From Halomonadaceae bacterium (lineage in GTDB: Bacteria; Pseudomonadota; Gammaproteobacteria; Pseudomonadales; Oleiphilaceae): a stretch of DNA of 33,605 nucleotides. The stretch lies in assembly GCA_007692645.1 (NCBI GenBank), contig REBR01000105.1, positions 1 to 33,605 of the forward strand. Direction: 5' to 3'. The translations under genes were made by a program, and so were the position numbers. This document shows positions 7,821-15,559 of this stretch, in pieces (the stretch's first letter is position 1; each line of letters starts with the position of its first letter). Below the pieces are notes generated by a model. That model was given only the letters and a program-made list of their open reading frames with translations, was not told where the DNA came from and made no database searches.

Positions 7821-8744
7821 ATGACTGCAGAGAAACAGTCCCACAGCGGCCCCCGGTGGCAGTCTGTGCTTAAAGCCCCCTTTGAGTGGCTGGATACCGG
7901 TCTTGACTGGTTTGAGCGAAGCGCATTAATTGTTTGTATATTGGCGATGGCGACAGTCTCTGTAGCCAATGTGATGTCCCGCAATATTTTTGGCAGCAGC
8001 CTGCAATATGCCAATGACGTCGCTCAAATATTATTGGTAATAGTCACGTTTATGGGTATCGGCATCGGTGCCCGTCATGCCCGCCACATCCGCGTTTCTG
8101 CGGTTCACGATCTGCTTCCCAAAAAAGCCCAGAAAGTACTGCTGATTTTTGTCAGCTTCACTACTGCGGGGCTGCTGTTTATGCTTGCCAATTATGGCTG
8201 GGCTTATGCTACCGCGGCCCAGCGCAGTTGCCGGGTTTTGCCGGAGGCGGTCAGTCAGGTTCCCCTGGTAGGGGGCGTGCTATTGGTAGTGCTCCTGCTG
8301 GCTGTGGGTGGTCATTGTATCCGCCAGGGCCATGAACAATGGCTCAAGCGTAGCCTGGCCCTGCAGCCCATGGTCAGGCATCTGACCATGGCGGCGTTAT
8401 TGGTGGTGGGCTTTATGCTTGCTGCCTGGCTGTTCGGACTCTTTGTAGAGTTGGTGGGTAACCGCACCGGCCGCTGCCGGGTAATGTCGTCTACCGGTTT
8501 TCCGGTATATATCACCTATATGATCGTGCCACTGGGCTTCCTGCTGGGGGGCATCCAGTTTTTTCTGGCGGGTGTGCGAAACCTGATCAGTGCTGATAAC
8601 TACCTGTCCTGGTACAACAAGGATGAATATGACACTGCGGAAGAACTGGCTAAAGAGACCGGTCTGCCAGCTGGAGATCTGGACTTTGAAGATGCCGGCA
8701 CGGATGCAGTGAAGAACGACAACGGAGGCAAAGACAATGGCTGA
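7821..8744 (+). CDS. dctQ: TRAP transporter small permease DctQ, enlarged form
   Basis: Small membrane subunit that pairs with DctM and docks the substrate-loaded DctP receptor. The first half is canonical: ALIVCILAMATVSVANVMSRNIFG (TM1), YANDVAQILLVIVTFMGIGIGARHARHI (TM2, with the ARxxxHI motif) and KVLLIFVSFTTAGLLFML (TM3). The family normally has four membrane helices in roughly 160-230 residues. This one has 307 residues and about six helices, with extra segments near 143-165 and 185-212 before the canonical last helix (FPVYITYMIVPLGFLLGG). A hydrophilic acidic tail of about 50 residues follows. ATG 7821 has GGAG eight bases upstream. It overlaps dctM by 8 bases, so the two are translationally coupled. 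Function is secure from family and context; the extra region is unexplained. Confidence 0.88.
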   Translation: MTAEKQSHSGPRWQSVLKAPFEWLDTGLDWFERSALIVCILAMATVSVANVMSRNIFGSSLQYANDVAQILLVIVTFMGIGIGARHARHIRVSAVHDLLPKKAQKVLLIFVSFTTAGLLFMLANYGWAYATAAQRSCRVLPEAVSQVPLVGGVLLVVLLLAVGGHCIRQGHEQWLKRSLALQPMVRHLTMAALLVVGFMLAAWLFGLFVELVGNRTGRCRVMSSTGFPVYITYMIVPLGFLLGGIQFFLAGVRNLISADNYLSWYNKDEYDTAEELAKETGLPAGDLDFEDAGTDAVKNDNGGKDNG

Positions 8745-10068
8745 TTTCTTTGAATGGCTGGGCCTGGCCTCCATGACCACCCCGGAAGTGGCGATGATTG
8801 CCGCCATCGTTATGATGGTGCTGCTGCTGATGGGCTACCCCATGATGGTTCCCCTGATCGTCGGGGCCATTATTCTGTTGTTCGCCAAATTCTCCGGTCT
8901 GAACCCTTCCAACTTTGTACAACAGATGATTGGCGGGGTGGAGCAGAGCGTGCTGGTGGCGGTGCCCATGTTCATATTGGCGGCGGACGTCATGATCAAG
9001 GGCCATACCGCCAATCGCCTGCTGGATCTGGTGGCCAAGTTTGTGGGCCATGTGCGGGGCGGTTTGCCGGTAACCACAGCGGTATCCTGTACCTTCTTTG
9101 GGGCCGTGTCCGGGTCGACCCAGGCCACAGTAGTGGCTATGGGTAAGCCGTTGCGGCCCAAGCTGATTGAAGCAGGTTACAGTGACCGTTTTTCCATGGC
9201 ACTCATTATCAATGCCAGTGATATTGCTCTGCTGATACCCCCATCCATTGGCATGATTATCTATGGGGTTGCTTCCGGCACCTCCGTGGGTGATCTGTTT
9301 ATCGCCGGCATTGGCCCGGGCATAATGATCCTGTGCCTGTTCTCCATCTACTGCTGGGCCATTTCTGTTTACCTGAAAATCCCGGTACTGCCCAAGGCCA
9401 GCTGGAAAGAGCGTGTCGGGGCCATGAAAAAAGCCTCACTGGCCACCGGTTTCCCGGTGATTATCATCGGTGGTATCTATACCGGCACCTTCAGCCCCAC
9501 GGAAGCGGCTTCCATGGCAGTGGCCTATGCCCTGCTGCTGGAAATGGTGATTTACCGTGAGGTGAAACTCTCTGATCTGCCGGAAATTGCCCTGTCTACC
9601 GGCATGATTACCGCGGTGGTGTTTATTCTGGTGGCAGCCGGGATGGCTTTCTCCTGGATGATTTCCTTTGCCCAGATACCGGCTCTGCTGCTGGGTGACC
9701 TGTTGGCCAATGCCGCGGATAATCCATACCGGGTACTGATTATTATTGCCGTGGCCTACTTTATCGGCTGTATGTTCGTGGACCCGATTGTGGTGATTCT
9801 GGTGCTGACACCGATTTTCGCTCCGGCCATAGCCGCAGCGGGGCTGAATCCGGTGCACGTGGGAACCATCGTGGTGCTGCAGGCGGCCATAGGTTCGGCG
9901 ACACCGCCCTTTGGTTGCGATATTTTCACGGCAGTGGCGATTTTCCGCCGGCCTTATCTGGAAGTGATTCGGGGCACACCGCCCTTTGTGATCATCTTGC
10001 TGTTCTCAACTGCCCTGCTGATCATGTTCCCTCAGATCGCCCTGTTTCTGCCGGAGCTGGCGAAGTAA
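8737..10068 (+). CDS. dctM: TRAP transporter large permease DctM
   Basis: Ion-coupled transport subunit of the TRAP system in the inner membrane, about 12 membrane helices in 443 residues. Family signatures include LLLMGYPMMVPLIVGAI, VPMFILAADVMIKG, the FGAVSGSTQATVVAMG elevator-domain hairpin, LLIPPSIGMIIYGV, GTFSPTEAASMAVAYAL and the second hairpin region IGSATPPFGCDIFTAVAI. Length is normal for DctM. Its ATG lies inside the dctQ end, with GGAGG about ten bases upstream, so dctQ and dctM form a single unit. A 166-bp spacer without an obvious terminator separates it from the hydrolase gene downstream. Substrate cannot be named; Na+ coupling is usual for the family. Confidence 0.97.
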   Translation: MADFFEWLGLASMTTPEVAMIAAIVMMVLLLMGYPMMVPLIVGAIILLFAKFSGLNPSNFVQQMIGGVEQSVLVAVPMFILAADVMIKGHTANRLLDLVAKFVGHVRGGLPVTTAVSCTFFGAVSGSTQATVVAMGKPLRPKLIEAGYSDRFSMALIINASDIALLIPPSIGMIIYGVASGTSVGDLFIAGIGPGIMILCLFSIYCWAISVYLKIPVLPKASWKERVGAMKKASLATGFPVIIIGGIYTGTFSPTEAASMAVAYALLLEMVIYREVKLSDLPEIALSTGMITAVVFILVAAGMAFSWMISFAQIPALLLGDLLANAADNPYRVLIIIAVAYFIGCMFVDPIVVILVLTPIFAPAIAAAGLNPVHVGTIVVLQAAIGSATPPFGCDIFTAVAIFRRPYLEVIRGTPPFVIILLFSTALLIMFPQIALFLPELAK

Positions 10069-10234
10069 TTACCAGCCAACTGCGGTCGCCCGTTAATGAC
10101 GAAGGGGTGGCCGCCATTTTCCCTGGCCTGGCGAAGGACCTCACAGGATGGATATAATCCAGAAGGGACTGAGTTCGCGGCAGAGGTTATAACCCCGGGA
10201 GTTCGGTTAAACTTTGTTGTCCAGGAGCCATGCC

Positions 10235-11152
10235 ATGGAGTTACAGCGGCAGGATGTCAGCTTCAGGGTCGGTGGCAGTGATCTGGCTGGGTGGTGGTAT
10301 CTGCCGGACAATCCGGTAGGCAGCCCTGCCCCCTGTATCATCATGGCCCACGGTCTTGGGGGCACCCGTGATGCCGGGCTGGAACCTTATGCCCAGGTGT
10401 TTGCCAGTGCCGGTTTCCCGGTACTGCTGTTTGATTACCGCTTTTTCGGCGCCAGTGGTGGCGAACCCCGCCAGTTAATTTCCGTACGCCACCAGTTGGC
10501 GGACTGGGCAGGGGCCATTGCCTGGGCCCGCAAGCAGCCGACGGTGGATCCCTCCCGGGTTGCCCTCTGGGGCAGTTCTTTCTCTGGGGGCCATGTGATT
10601 GTGGCAGCGGCCCGAGACCGTCATATCGCGGCGGTTTCAGCCCAGAACCCCATGACCAGCGGGCTGGCGGCAGTCACCAATATGGTGGGCTATGCCGGTG
10701 TAGGGGCGCTGTTGCGTTTAAGTGGCCTGGCACTGCGGGATCAGATACGGGGTCTTTCCGGGCGTAAGCCGCTTTATGCACCGATTGTGGCGGCTCCGGG
10801 GGAGACTGCCGCCATGTCCAGTGCGGATGCTGCAGCCGGTTACCAGGCTATCGCCCCGGCCAATTGGCGCAATGAGTTAACCGCCAGAATGGCCCTACAT
10901 CTTCCTTTATATCGCCCGATACGTTACGCCCGCAGACTGAAATGTCCATTGTTGGTCATCGCCTGTATGGACGACACCGTGGCCCCGGCATTTTCCGCGG
11001 AAGCCACCGCTGCCCGGGCCGGGCTCAAGGCAGAGTTGAAGCGTTACGACGGTATGCGGCATTTCGATGTGTATGTGGGGGAGGGCTTTCGCCGTTCCTC
11101 TGAAGACCAGTTGGATTTTTTCCGCCGTTCCCTGGGCTCAGGCTCACCCTGA
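10235..11152 (+). CDS. alpha/beta hydrolase (DLH/X-Pro peptidase-like)
   Basis: A cytoplasmic serine hydrolase of the alpha/beta fold; substrate unknown. The oxyanion region is MAHGLGGTRD, the nucleophile elbow is GSSFSGG (Ser in GxSxG), the acid is probably Asp in IACMDDTVAP and the base His in YDGMRHFDVY. There is no signal peptide. The track begins at a TTG (10214), but ATG 10235 has AGGAG seven bases upstream, giving 305 residues. The stop codon TGA is followed immediately by the ATG of the GIY-YIG gene, so those two are coupled. Related proteins are annotated as dienelactone hydrolase-like or acetylxylan-esterase-like; I cannot separate these. Confidence 0.85.
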   Translation: MELQRQDVSFRVGGSDLAGWWYLPDNPVGSPAPCIIMAHGLGGTRDAGLEPYAQVFASAGFPVLLFDYRFFGASGGEPRQLISVRHQLADWAGAIAWARKQPTVDPSRVALWGSSFSGGHVIVAAARDRHIAAVSAQNPMTSGLAAVTNMVGYAGVGALLRLSGLALRDQIRGLSGRKPLYAPIVAAPGETAAMSSADAAAGYQAIAPANWRNELTARMALHLPLYRPIRYARRLKCPLLVIACMDDTVAPAFSAEATAARAGLKAELKRYDGMRHFDVYVGEGFRRSSEDQLDFFRRSLGSGSP

Positions 11153-11446
11153 ATGGCCACGAAAGATGATTGGTTTCTTTATATGGTACGCACCGCCAGT
11201 GGCGCTTTGTACACCGGGGTCAGTACCGATGTGCAGCGGCGCTTGCAGGAACATCGCAGCAGCCCCCGGGGGGCCAGGGCATTGCGTGGGCGTGGGCCCC
11301 TGAATCTGGTCTATACCCAGGCGGTGGCGAACCGGCAGCAGGCCCAGCAGCTGGAACACCGGGTTAAACAGCTGCCGAAACCCCGCAAGGAAGACCTGGT
11401 GGCAGGGCGGCTCAGCCTGACAGATCTCTGTGGTGGTGACCGGTAA
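11153..11446 (+). CDS. GIY-YIG nuclease superfamily protein (YhbQ/UPF0213-like)
   Basis: A single-domain GIY-YIG protein of 97 residues, the usual size for the YhbQ/UPF0213 group. The motif appears as FLYMVRTASGALYTGVS, where LYMV and LYTGV stand for GIY and YIG. It is followed by the conserved Arg region TDVQRRLQEH, then the ARALRGRGPLNLVY block and a QLEHRVKQLPKPRKEDL tail. The group is implicated in DNA repair-type nuclease activity in E. coli; the role here is inferred from family only. The ATG abuts the stop of the preceding hydrolase gene, so it probably depends on coupling for translation. Confidence 0.93.
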   Translation: MATKDDWFLYMVRTASGALYTGVSTDVQRRLQEHRSSPRGARALRGRGPLNLVYTQAVANRQQAQQLEHRVKQLPKPRKEDLVAGRLSLTDLCGGDR

Positions 11447-11502
11447 AGTCTGTAAGATAGCCGGTGCATTGCCCAATGCTGCACCTCTGCCCAGGAGACA
11501 CT

Positions 11503-12531
11503 GTGTACTGGACCTTCCCCAAAACACACTTGCCCAAGCTCGACTGGGAAAGGACACAGGCGGTGGCACACATGCCGCCCATGGATTTTACCGTTGCCGG
11601 ACCCCGCTGTGCCGTTCATGACGCCTACTGCGCCTATTATGGTCTGGATGTGGACGTGGACCGCCCCCAGGTGGATTACCACCTGGGCTATCTTATTTGC
11701 GATACCTTCCGCCTGGCGACCCACTATTACCGCCAGCCCGGCAGCCGTGGCACGGCCTTTTTGCTGCACGGTTTTTTTGATCATGCGGGCTTATACAGCC
11801 GGCTGATTACCCACTGCCTGGATCAGCAACTGGATGTTCTGATTTTTGACTTACCAGGCCATGGACTTTCCAGTGGTGAACAGGCTTCAATACGCAGCTT
11901 TACCCAGTACCGCCGGGTGCTGGGGCAGGTAATGGACGCCAGCCGCCCCCACGTGAAGCAGCCCTGGGTAGCGGTGGGGCAAAGCACCGGGGGGGCGTTG
12001 CTCATTGATTACCTGTTGATGCACGGGCATGATCGCAGAAGTTCAGCATTTGCTGCTGTGGTGCTACTGGCACCGTTGATTCGGCCTGCGGGTTTTTCTT
12101 CGGTCAAGGTGCTGCACAGTGTGCTGAAGCCGTTTTTTCGCACCTGGAAGCGGGGCTTTGCCCTCAATAGCAGTGACCCGGCGTTTGTGCATTTCCAGCA
12201 ATACCATGACCCCCTGCAGTCCCAGGTGCTCGCCGTGGAGTGGGTCTCAGCGCTGCGTAAATGGGTGAATCAGATCGAAGCCGCCGCTCCGGTGAAATTC
12301 CACCTGACGGTGATTCAGGGAGAACAGGACACCACCGTCGCCTGGCGGCATAATCTGCGGGTGCTGCGGCGTAAGTTTTCCTATGTACAGGTATTTCAGA
12401 TTGCCCAGGGGCGTCACCATCTGGTGAACGAATCGGGCCCCATACTGGCGGCAGTATTTGATGCTGTGAACCAGGCTTTTGACAAGGTGTTACCCCCAGT
12501 GGAGACACCACAAGAACCAACCAGTGAGTAA
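11503..12531 (+). CDS. alpha/beta hydrolase, monoacylglycerol lipase/serine aminopeptidase S33-like
   Basis: A second alpha/beta hydrolase, related to the Hydrolase_4 (lysophospholipase/monoacylglycerol lipase) group. It shows the oxyanion motif LLHGFFDHAGLYSRL, the following FDLPGHGLSSG, the nucleophile GQSTGG, the acid in IQGEQDTTV and the catalytic His in GRHHLVNES. No signal peptide is visible, so it is probably cytoplasmic. The track starts at GTG 11464. I chose GTG 11503 because AGGAGA lies four to five bases upstream; an ATG at 11476 lacks a ribosome site. That gives 342 residues. The gene ends 10 bases before the OmpA-lipoprotein start and may be co-transcribed with it. A lipid ester substrate is likely from family. 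Confidence 0.85.
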   Translation: MYWTFPKTHLPKLDWERTQAVAHMPPMDFTVAGPRCAVHDAYCAYYGLDVDVDRPQVDYHLGYLICDTFRLATHYYRQPGSRGTAFLLHGFFDHAGLYSRLITHCLDQQLDVLIFDLPGHGLSSGEQASIRSFTQYRRVLGQVMDASRPHVKQPWVAVGQSTGGALLIDYLLMHGHDRRSSAFAAVVLLAPLIRPAGFSSVKVLHSVLKPFFRTWKRGFALNSSDPAFVHFQQYHDPLQSQVLAVEWVSALRKWVNQIEAAAPVKFHLTVIQGEQDTTVAWRHNLRVLRRKFSYVQVFQIAQGRHHLVNESGPILAAVFDAVNQAFDKVLPPVETPQEPTSE

Positions 12532-12541
12532 GGAAACAACC

Positions 12542-13198
12542 ATGAAAAAAATGATTCTGGTCGCCGCCATCAGCACCATGACGCTGGTGGGTTGCAGCAC
12601 CACCAATCCTTATACCGATGAAGAAGAAACCTCCCGCAGCACCATCGGCGCGGCCATTGGCGCGGTAACCGGCGCTGCGGTGGGTGCCGCTACCTCCAGC
12701 CGGGGTGATCGGCGCAAAGGCATTCTGATTGGTGCCGCAGCAGGGGGTATTGCCGGCGCCGGAGTGGGTGTCTATATGGACCGGCAGGAAGAAGAGTTGC
12801 GCCAGCAACTGCGGGGTACCGGCGTCAGTGTCGCCCGGGAAGGGGATCAGATCCGTCTTGTTATGCCGGGTAATGTCACTTTTGCGGTGAACCAGGCCAC
12901 TATTCAGCCGTCATTCCATGAAGTGCTGGGTTCCGTGGCCCTGGTACTGCAGGAATTTGAAGAAACCGCCATTTCCATCGGTGGCCACACTGACAGTACC
13001 GGGAGCCTGGAACTTAACCAGGGCCTGAGTGAGCGCCGGGCAGAATCAGTGGGTGATTTTCTGCGCCAGCAGGGGGTCAGCCGGGGCCGTTTGCATACCC
13101 GTGGCTATGGCCCCCGGGAGCCGATTGCCAGCAATGACACTGAGGCGGGTCGTCAGGCCAACCGCCGGGTGGAACTGCAGCTGATGCCGATGCAGTAA
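12542..13198 (+). CDS. OmpA-domain lipoprotein (YiaD/Pal-like)
   Basis: Predicted outer-membrane lipoprotein that binds peptidoglycan. The ATG at 12542, preceded by AAGGAAA, gives MKKMILVAAISTMTLVGC, a classical lipoprotein signal with Cys17. The track start at 12479 is an upstream in-frame extension overlapping the hydrolase gene. Next comes a glycine-zipper segment (IGAAIGAVTGAAVGAAT and GAAAGGIAGAGVGVYM, residues ~35-80), seen in YiaD-like proteins. The C-terminal OmpA domain follows (~115-218), with the diaminopimelate-binding signature GGHTDSTGS...NQGLSERRAESV. It is 218 residues, normal for the group. It may tether the envelope or serve as an assembly factor; the exact role is not known from sequence. 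Confidence 0.95.
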   Translation: MKKMILVAAISTMTLVGCSTTNPYTDEEETSRSTIGAAIGAVTGAAVGAATSSRGDRRKGILIGAAAGGIAGAGVGVYMDRQEEELRQQLRGTGVSVAREGDQIRLVMPGNVTFAVNQATIQPSFHEVLGSVALVLQEFEETAISIGGHTDSTGSLELNQGLSERRAESVGDFLRQQGVSRGRLHTRGYGPREPIASNDTEAGRQANRRVELQLMPMQ

Positions 13199-13213
13199 GC
13201 ACTGTTTGTGGTT

Positions 13214-13248
13214 TGCTTTACCCGGTGCCTAGGGCGCGGGGTAAAGCA
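13214..13248. other. hairpin between convergent OmpA-lipoprotein and SLC13 genes
   Basis: TGCTTTACCC at 13214-13223 is complemented by GGGTAAAGCA at 13239-13248, a perfect 10-bp stem. It starts 16 bases after the OmpA-lipoprotein stop and overlaps the last codons of the convergent transporter gene. No U-tract follows on either strand, so it may slow or mark transcription ends without being a standard terminator. Confidence 0.4.
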
Positions 13249-15001
13249 GCACTGCCATGGTTACCGTAGTAATGCCGCAGATGATATTCAGTGGTATCCC
13301 CGCCTTCATAAAGTCCATGAACTGAAACCCCCCCGGGCCATAGATCATCAGGTTGGTCTGATACCCCAATGGGGTGGAAAAGCTGGCGGAAGCCGCCATC
13401 ATCAACGTCAGCACAAAAGGCTCCGGTGGCAGGCCGGCGGCATGGGTAATGGCTAGCACCACCGGCAGGGTTAGCAGTGCTGCGGCGTTATTGGTGATCA
13501 TCTCGGTCATCAGGCTCACCAGCACATAGGTACCGATCAGCATCAGCAGGTAATCCCCCTGGGTCAGTGACAGCACCCCGGTGGCCAGCCAGGCGGCAGC
13601 ACCGGTTTTGCCCAGGGCACTGCCCAGGGCAAAAGAGCAGGCGATGGTCAGCAGCACATGGCCATCGAGACTGCGCCGGGCCAGGTTCAGGGTGAGACAG
13701 CCGGTCACCAGCATCAGAATGGCCCCGGCCATAGAGGCATTGAGCATGGAGGTGGTTTCAGTGGCTGCCAGGCCAATCACTACCGCCAGAATCAGCCAGG
13801 CCCGCCAGGATTTGCTGTGGTCCGGGCGCTCTTCTTCAGTGTCATTAATCAGCAGGAAATCCCGGGAATACTTCTGTCGGGTCACAAAGGCGGGACGGGC
13901 TTCCAGCAGCAGGGTATCAGCAGGCTCCAGGCGGATATTGCCCAGGTTGCCCTGAATCCGGCGGCCATTGCGGGCAATGGCAAGTACCACGGCCCCGTAT
14001 TTTTCCCGGAAACGGCTCTCCCGGATGGTGCTGCCCACTGACAGGCACTCAGGGGATACCACCGCTTCCACAATGCGCCGCTCCGGTGCCGCCTTGGCCA
14101 GCAGTGGCTGCTCGTCAGTGGAGGGCACCAGTCCATGGATCTGGCGCAGTTCAATAATGGCTTCCACATCCCCGGCAAACACCAGCCGGTCATTGCTGCG
14201 CAGGCGTTCTTCCGAGGGCACCGCGGTGACCAGACCGCTGTCCCGCTCGATTTCCACCAGGTAGAGTCCCTGCAGGTGCCGCAAGCCTGCATCCTGCACC
14301 GATTTACCCACCAGAGGACCGTCATTGGCCACCGCCATTTCCACGGTATATTCCCTGAAGTCACCGAAGACTTTCTTGCCATTGCCCTTGTGCCGGCGCA
14401 GGGCAATGGGCAGCCAGAACAGCAGGAACAGAATGCCCACCACTGCCACCGGCAGGCTGATCCAGGTGATATCAAACAGGCCGAAACTGCGGTTGCCGGT
14501 CATCTCCACATAGAGGCCGTTAACGATCAGGTTGGTGCTGGTGCCGATCAGGGTCAGGGTGCCACCCAAAATGGCGGCATAGCTGAGTGTCATCAGCAGC
14601 ACTGGCAGAGGCAGGTTCATCTGCTTTGCCCAGCGGGCGATGGCAGGAATAAAGGTGGCCACCACCGGGGTATTGTTGAGAAATCCCGACAGCACCGCCA
14701 CCGGACCAACAATCCGGGACTGTGCCTTACGGGCTCCGGTAGGGCGACCCAGCAGGTGTTTGATCACCCAGTCCAGGCCCCCGGTGTTTTTGATGCCGGC
14801 CGCAATGACATACATAAAGGCCACGGTCACCAGACCACTGTTGGAAAACCCGGACAGGGCCTCCTGGGAGGTGAGAATGCCGGTCAGGCTGAGAAACACC
14901 AGCGCCGTCAGCATCACCAGATCGGTGGCCAGGCGGGTGGTCATCAGGGTCAGCAGTACAGCGGCGGTAGTCAGAAGACTCGCCCAGCCCATCCAGTCCA
15001 T
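13229..15001 (-). CDS. SLC13/DASS family anion permease with central TrkA-C (RCK_C) domains
   Basis: An inner-membrane sodium- or proton-coupled anion transporter; relatives carry sulfate, dicarboxylates or other anions. The 590 residues divide into an N-terminal membrane half, a soluble middle and a C-terminal membrane half. Both DASS hairpins carry their marks: LTLIGTSTNLIVNGL (SNT-type motif) in the first and MITNNAAALLTLPVVLAI with PLGYQTNLMIYGPGGF in the second. Residues ~215-380 hold two TrkA-C-like domains (VGKSVQDAGLRHLQGLYLVEI and VGSTIRESRFREKYGAVVLAI), implying ligand- or nucleotide-sensing regulation. ATG 15001 is used; a second in-frame ATG three codons later is possible. It converges with the OmpA-lipoprotein gene. 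An AT-rich inverted repeat lies upstream. The substrate is not assignable. Confidence 0.93.
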   Translation of the reverse strand: MDWMGWASLLTTAAVLLTLMTTRLATDLVMLTALVFLSLTGILTSQEALSGFSNSGLVTVAFMYVIAAGIKNTGGLDWVIKHLLGRPTGARKAQSRIVGPVAVLSGFLNNTPVVATFIPAIARWAKQMNLPLPVLLMTLSYAAILGGTLTLIGTSTNLIVNGLYVEMTGNRSFGLFDITWISLPVAVVGILFLLFWLPIALRRHKGNGKKVFGDFREYTVEMAVANDGPLVGKSVQDAGLRHLQGLYLVEIERDSGLVTAVPSEERLRSNDRLVFAGDVEAIIELRQIHGLVPSTDEQPLLAKAAPERRIVEAVVSPECLSVGSTIRESRFREKYGAVVLAIARNGRRIQGNLGNIRLEPADTLLLEARPAFVTRQKYSRDFLLINDTEEERPDHSKSWRAWLILAVVIGLAATETTSMLNASMAGAILMLVTGCLTLNLARRSLDGHVLLTIACSFALGSALGKTGAAAWLATGVLSLTQGDYLLMLIGTYVLVSLMTEMITNNAAALLTLPVVLAITHAAGLPPEPFVLTLMMAASASFSTPLGYQTNLMIYGPGGFQFMDFMKAGIPLNIICGITTVTMAVLLYPAP

Positions 15002-15075
15002 CAGGAATTCTCTCGCAATTGCTCATTGAATGGGCGAGACCATAGCATTCGCTGGTTATTGCTGGAAATTATTAA

Positions 15076-15095
15076 TTGTTATTTAGTTATAACAA
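15076..15095. promoter_or_regulatory. AT-rich inverted repeat upstream of the SLC13 gene, candidate operator
   Basis: TTGTTAT at 15076-15082 is mirrored by ATAACAA at 15089-15095 with a 6-base gap, about 75 bases before the SLC13 start codon. The surrounding 45 bases are far more AT-rich than the rest of the window, as expected of a promoter. No regulator gene is next to it, so the binding protein is unknown. Confidence 0.35.
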
Positions 15096-15138
15096 AAAAG
15101 AACTTCAAGGATGAAGGAAAAGGGAGGAGGTGACGGGG

Positions 15139-15164
15139 AAAGGTGGTGAGCAGGCTCACCACCT
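15139..15164 (-). terminator. likely intrinsic terminator of the coiled-coil gene
   Basis: On the minus strand AGGTGGTGAGCCTGCTCACCACCT forms a near-perfect stem of about ten pairs with a short loop, starting about 8 bases after the stop of the coiled-coil gene. Only TTT follows, then C-rich sequence, so the U-tract is weak. Confidence 0.6.
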
Positions 15165-15171
15165 CCAGGGA

Positions 15172-15456
15172 TCAGGACTTGCGGTCGTTAAACCAGTCTT
15201 CGACTTGGCCGCGAAGCTCTTTAAAGCGTGATTCACCACTTTCTTTGAGTTCTTTCAGCTTGTCCCGGGCGCCGTCGATATCGTCCTGGAGCTTGCCGAT
15301 ACGCTCTTTGGTCTTGTCTTTCAGATCGTCTGTGGCTTTCTCGTTCTGGGCCTTGGCCTTGTGCTCATTAAACTGGGCCTTGAGGGTTTCTAACCGGGAC
15401 TCCCAGCTATCTACCTGCTTTTCCAGCTTGTCGACAAGCGTGTCTTTCAGTGACAT
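15172..15456 (-). CDS. small coiled-coil protein of unknown function
   Basis: I do not recognise this 94-residue protein. It is highly charged (Lys, Glu, Asp, Arg rich), with no Cys, no Pro and no membrane segment. Almost its whole length fits heptad-style helix: KLEKQVDSWESRLETLKAQF and KERIGKLQDDIDGARDKLKEL. It should therefore be a soluble, largely alpha-helical coiled coil, possibly dimeric. The ATG has AAGGA six bases upstream and a strong hairpin follows the stop, supporting a real monocistronic gene. It sits between the SLC13 transporter and serA on the same strand, with about 100 bases to serA. Stress-type or scaffolding small proteins are possible, but nothing in the sequence decides. 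Confidence 0.8.
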   Translation of the reverse strand: MSLKDTLVDKLEKQVDSWESRLETLKAQFNEHKAKAQNEKATDDLKDKTKERIGKLQDDIDGARDKLKELKESGESRFKELRGQVEDWFNDRKS

Positions 15457-15559
15457 GGTAAATCCTTAGTGGTTATGAGTGACCTCGGCCCACCAATTTA
15501 GGTAGGCAGCCATCAAATTACGCCAATCCCCTCACAGTGGCAATGCCCTGATTGGCTGT

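Noticed and set aside
10069-10234. Terminator or small gene between dctM and the alpha/beta hydrolase
   Set aside because: I found no G+C-rich stem with a T-run and no ORF with a ribosome site in these 166 bases.
13214-13248. Bidirectional rho-independent terminator between the OmpA lipoprotein and SLC13 genes
   Set aside because: The stem is good, but neither strand has a T-tract after it and it overlaps coding sequence; listed only as a hairpin.
14135-15133. 332-residue plus-strand ORF opposite the SLC13 gene
   Set aside because: Antisense shadow of a recognised transporter; no motif, unusual amino-acid composition.
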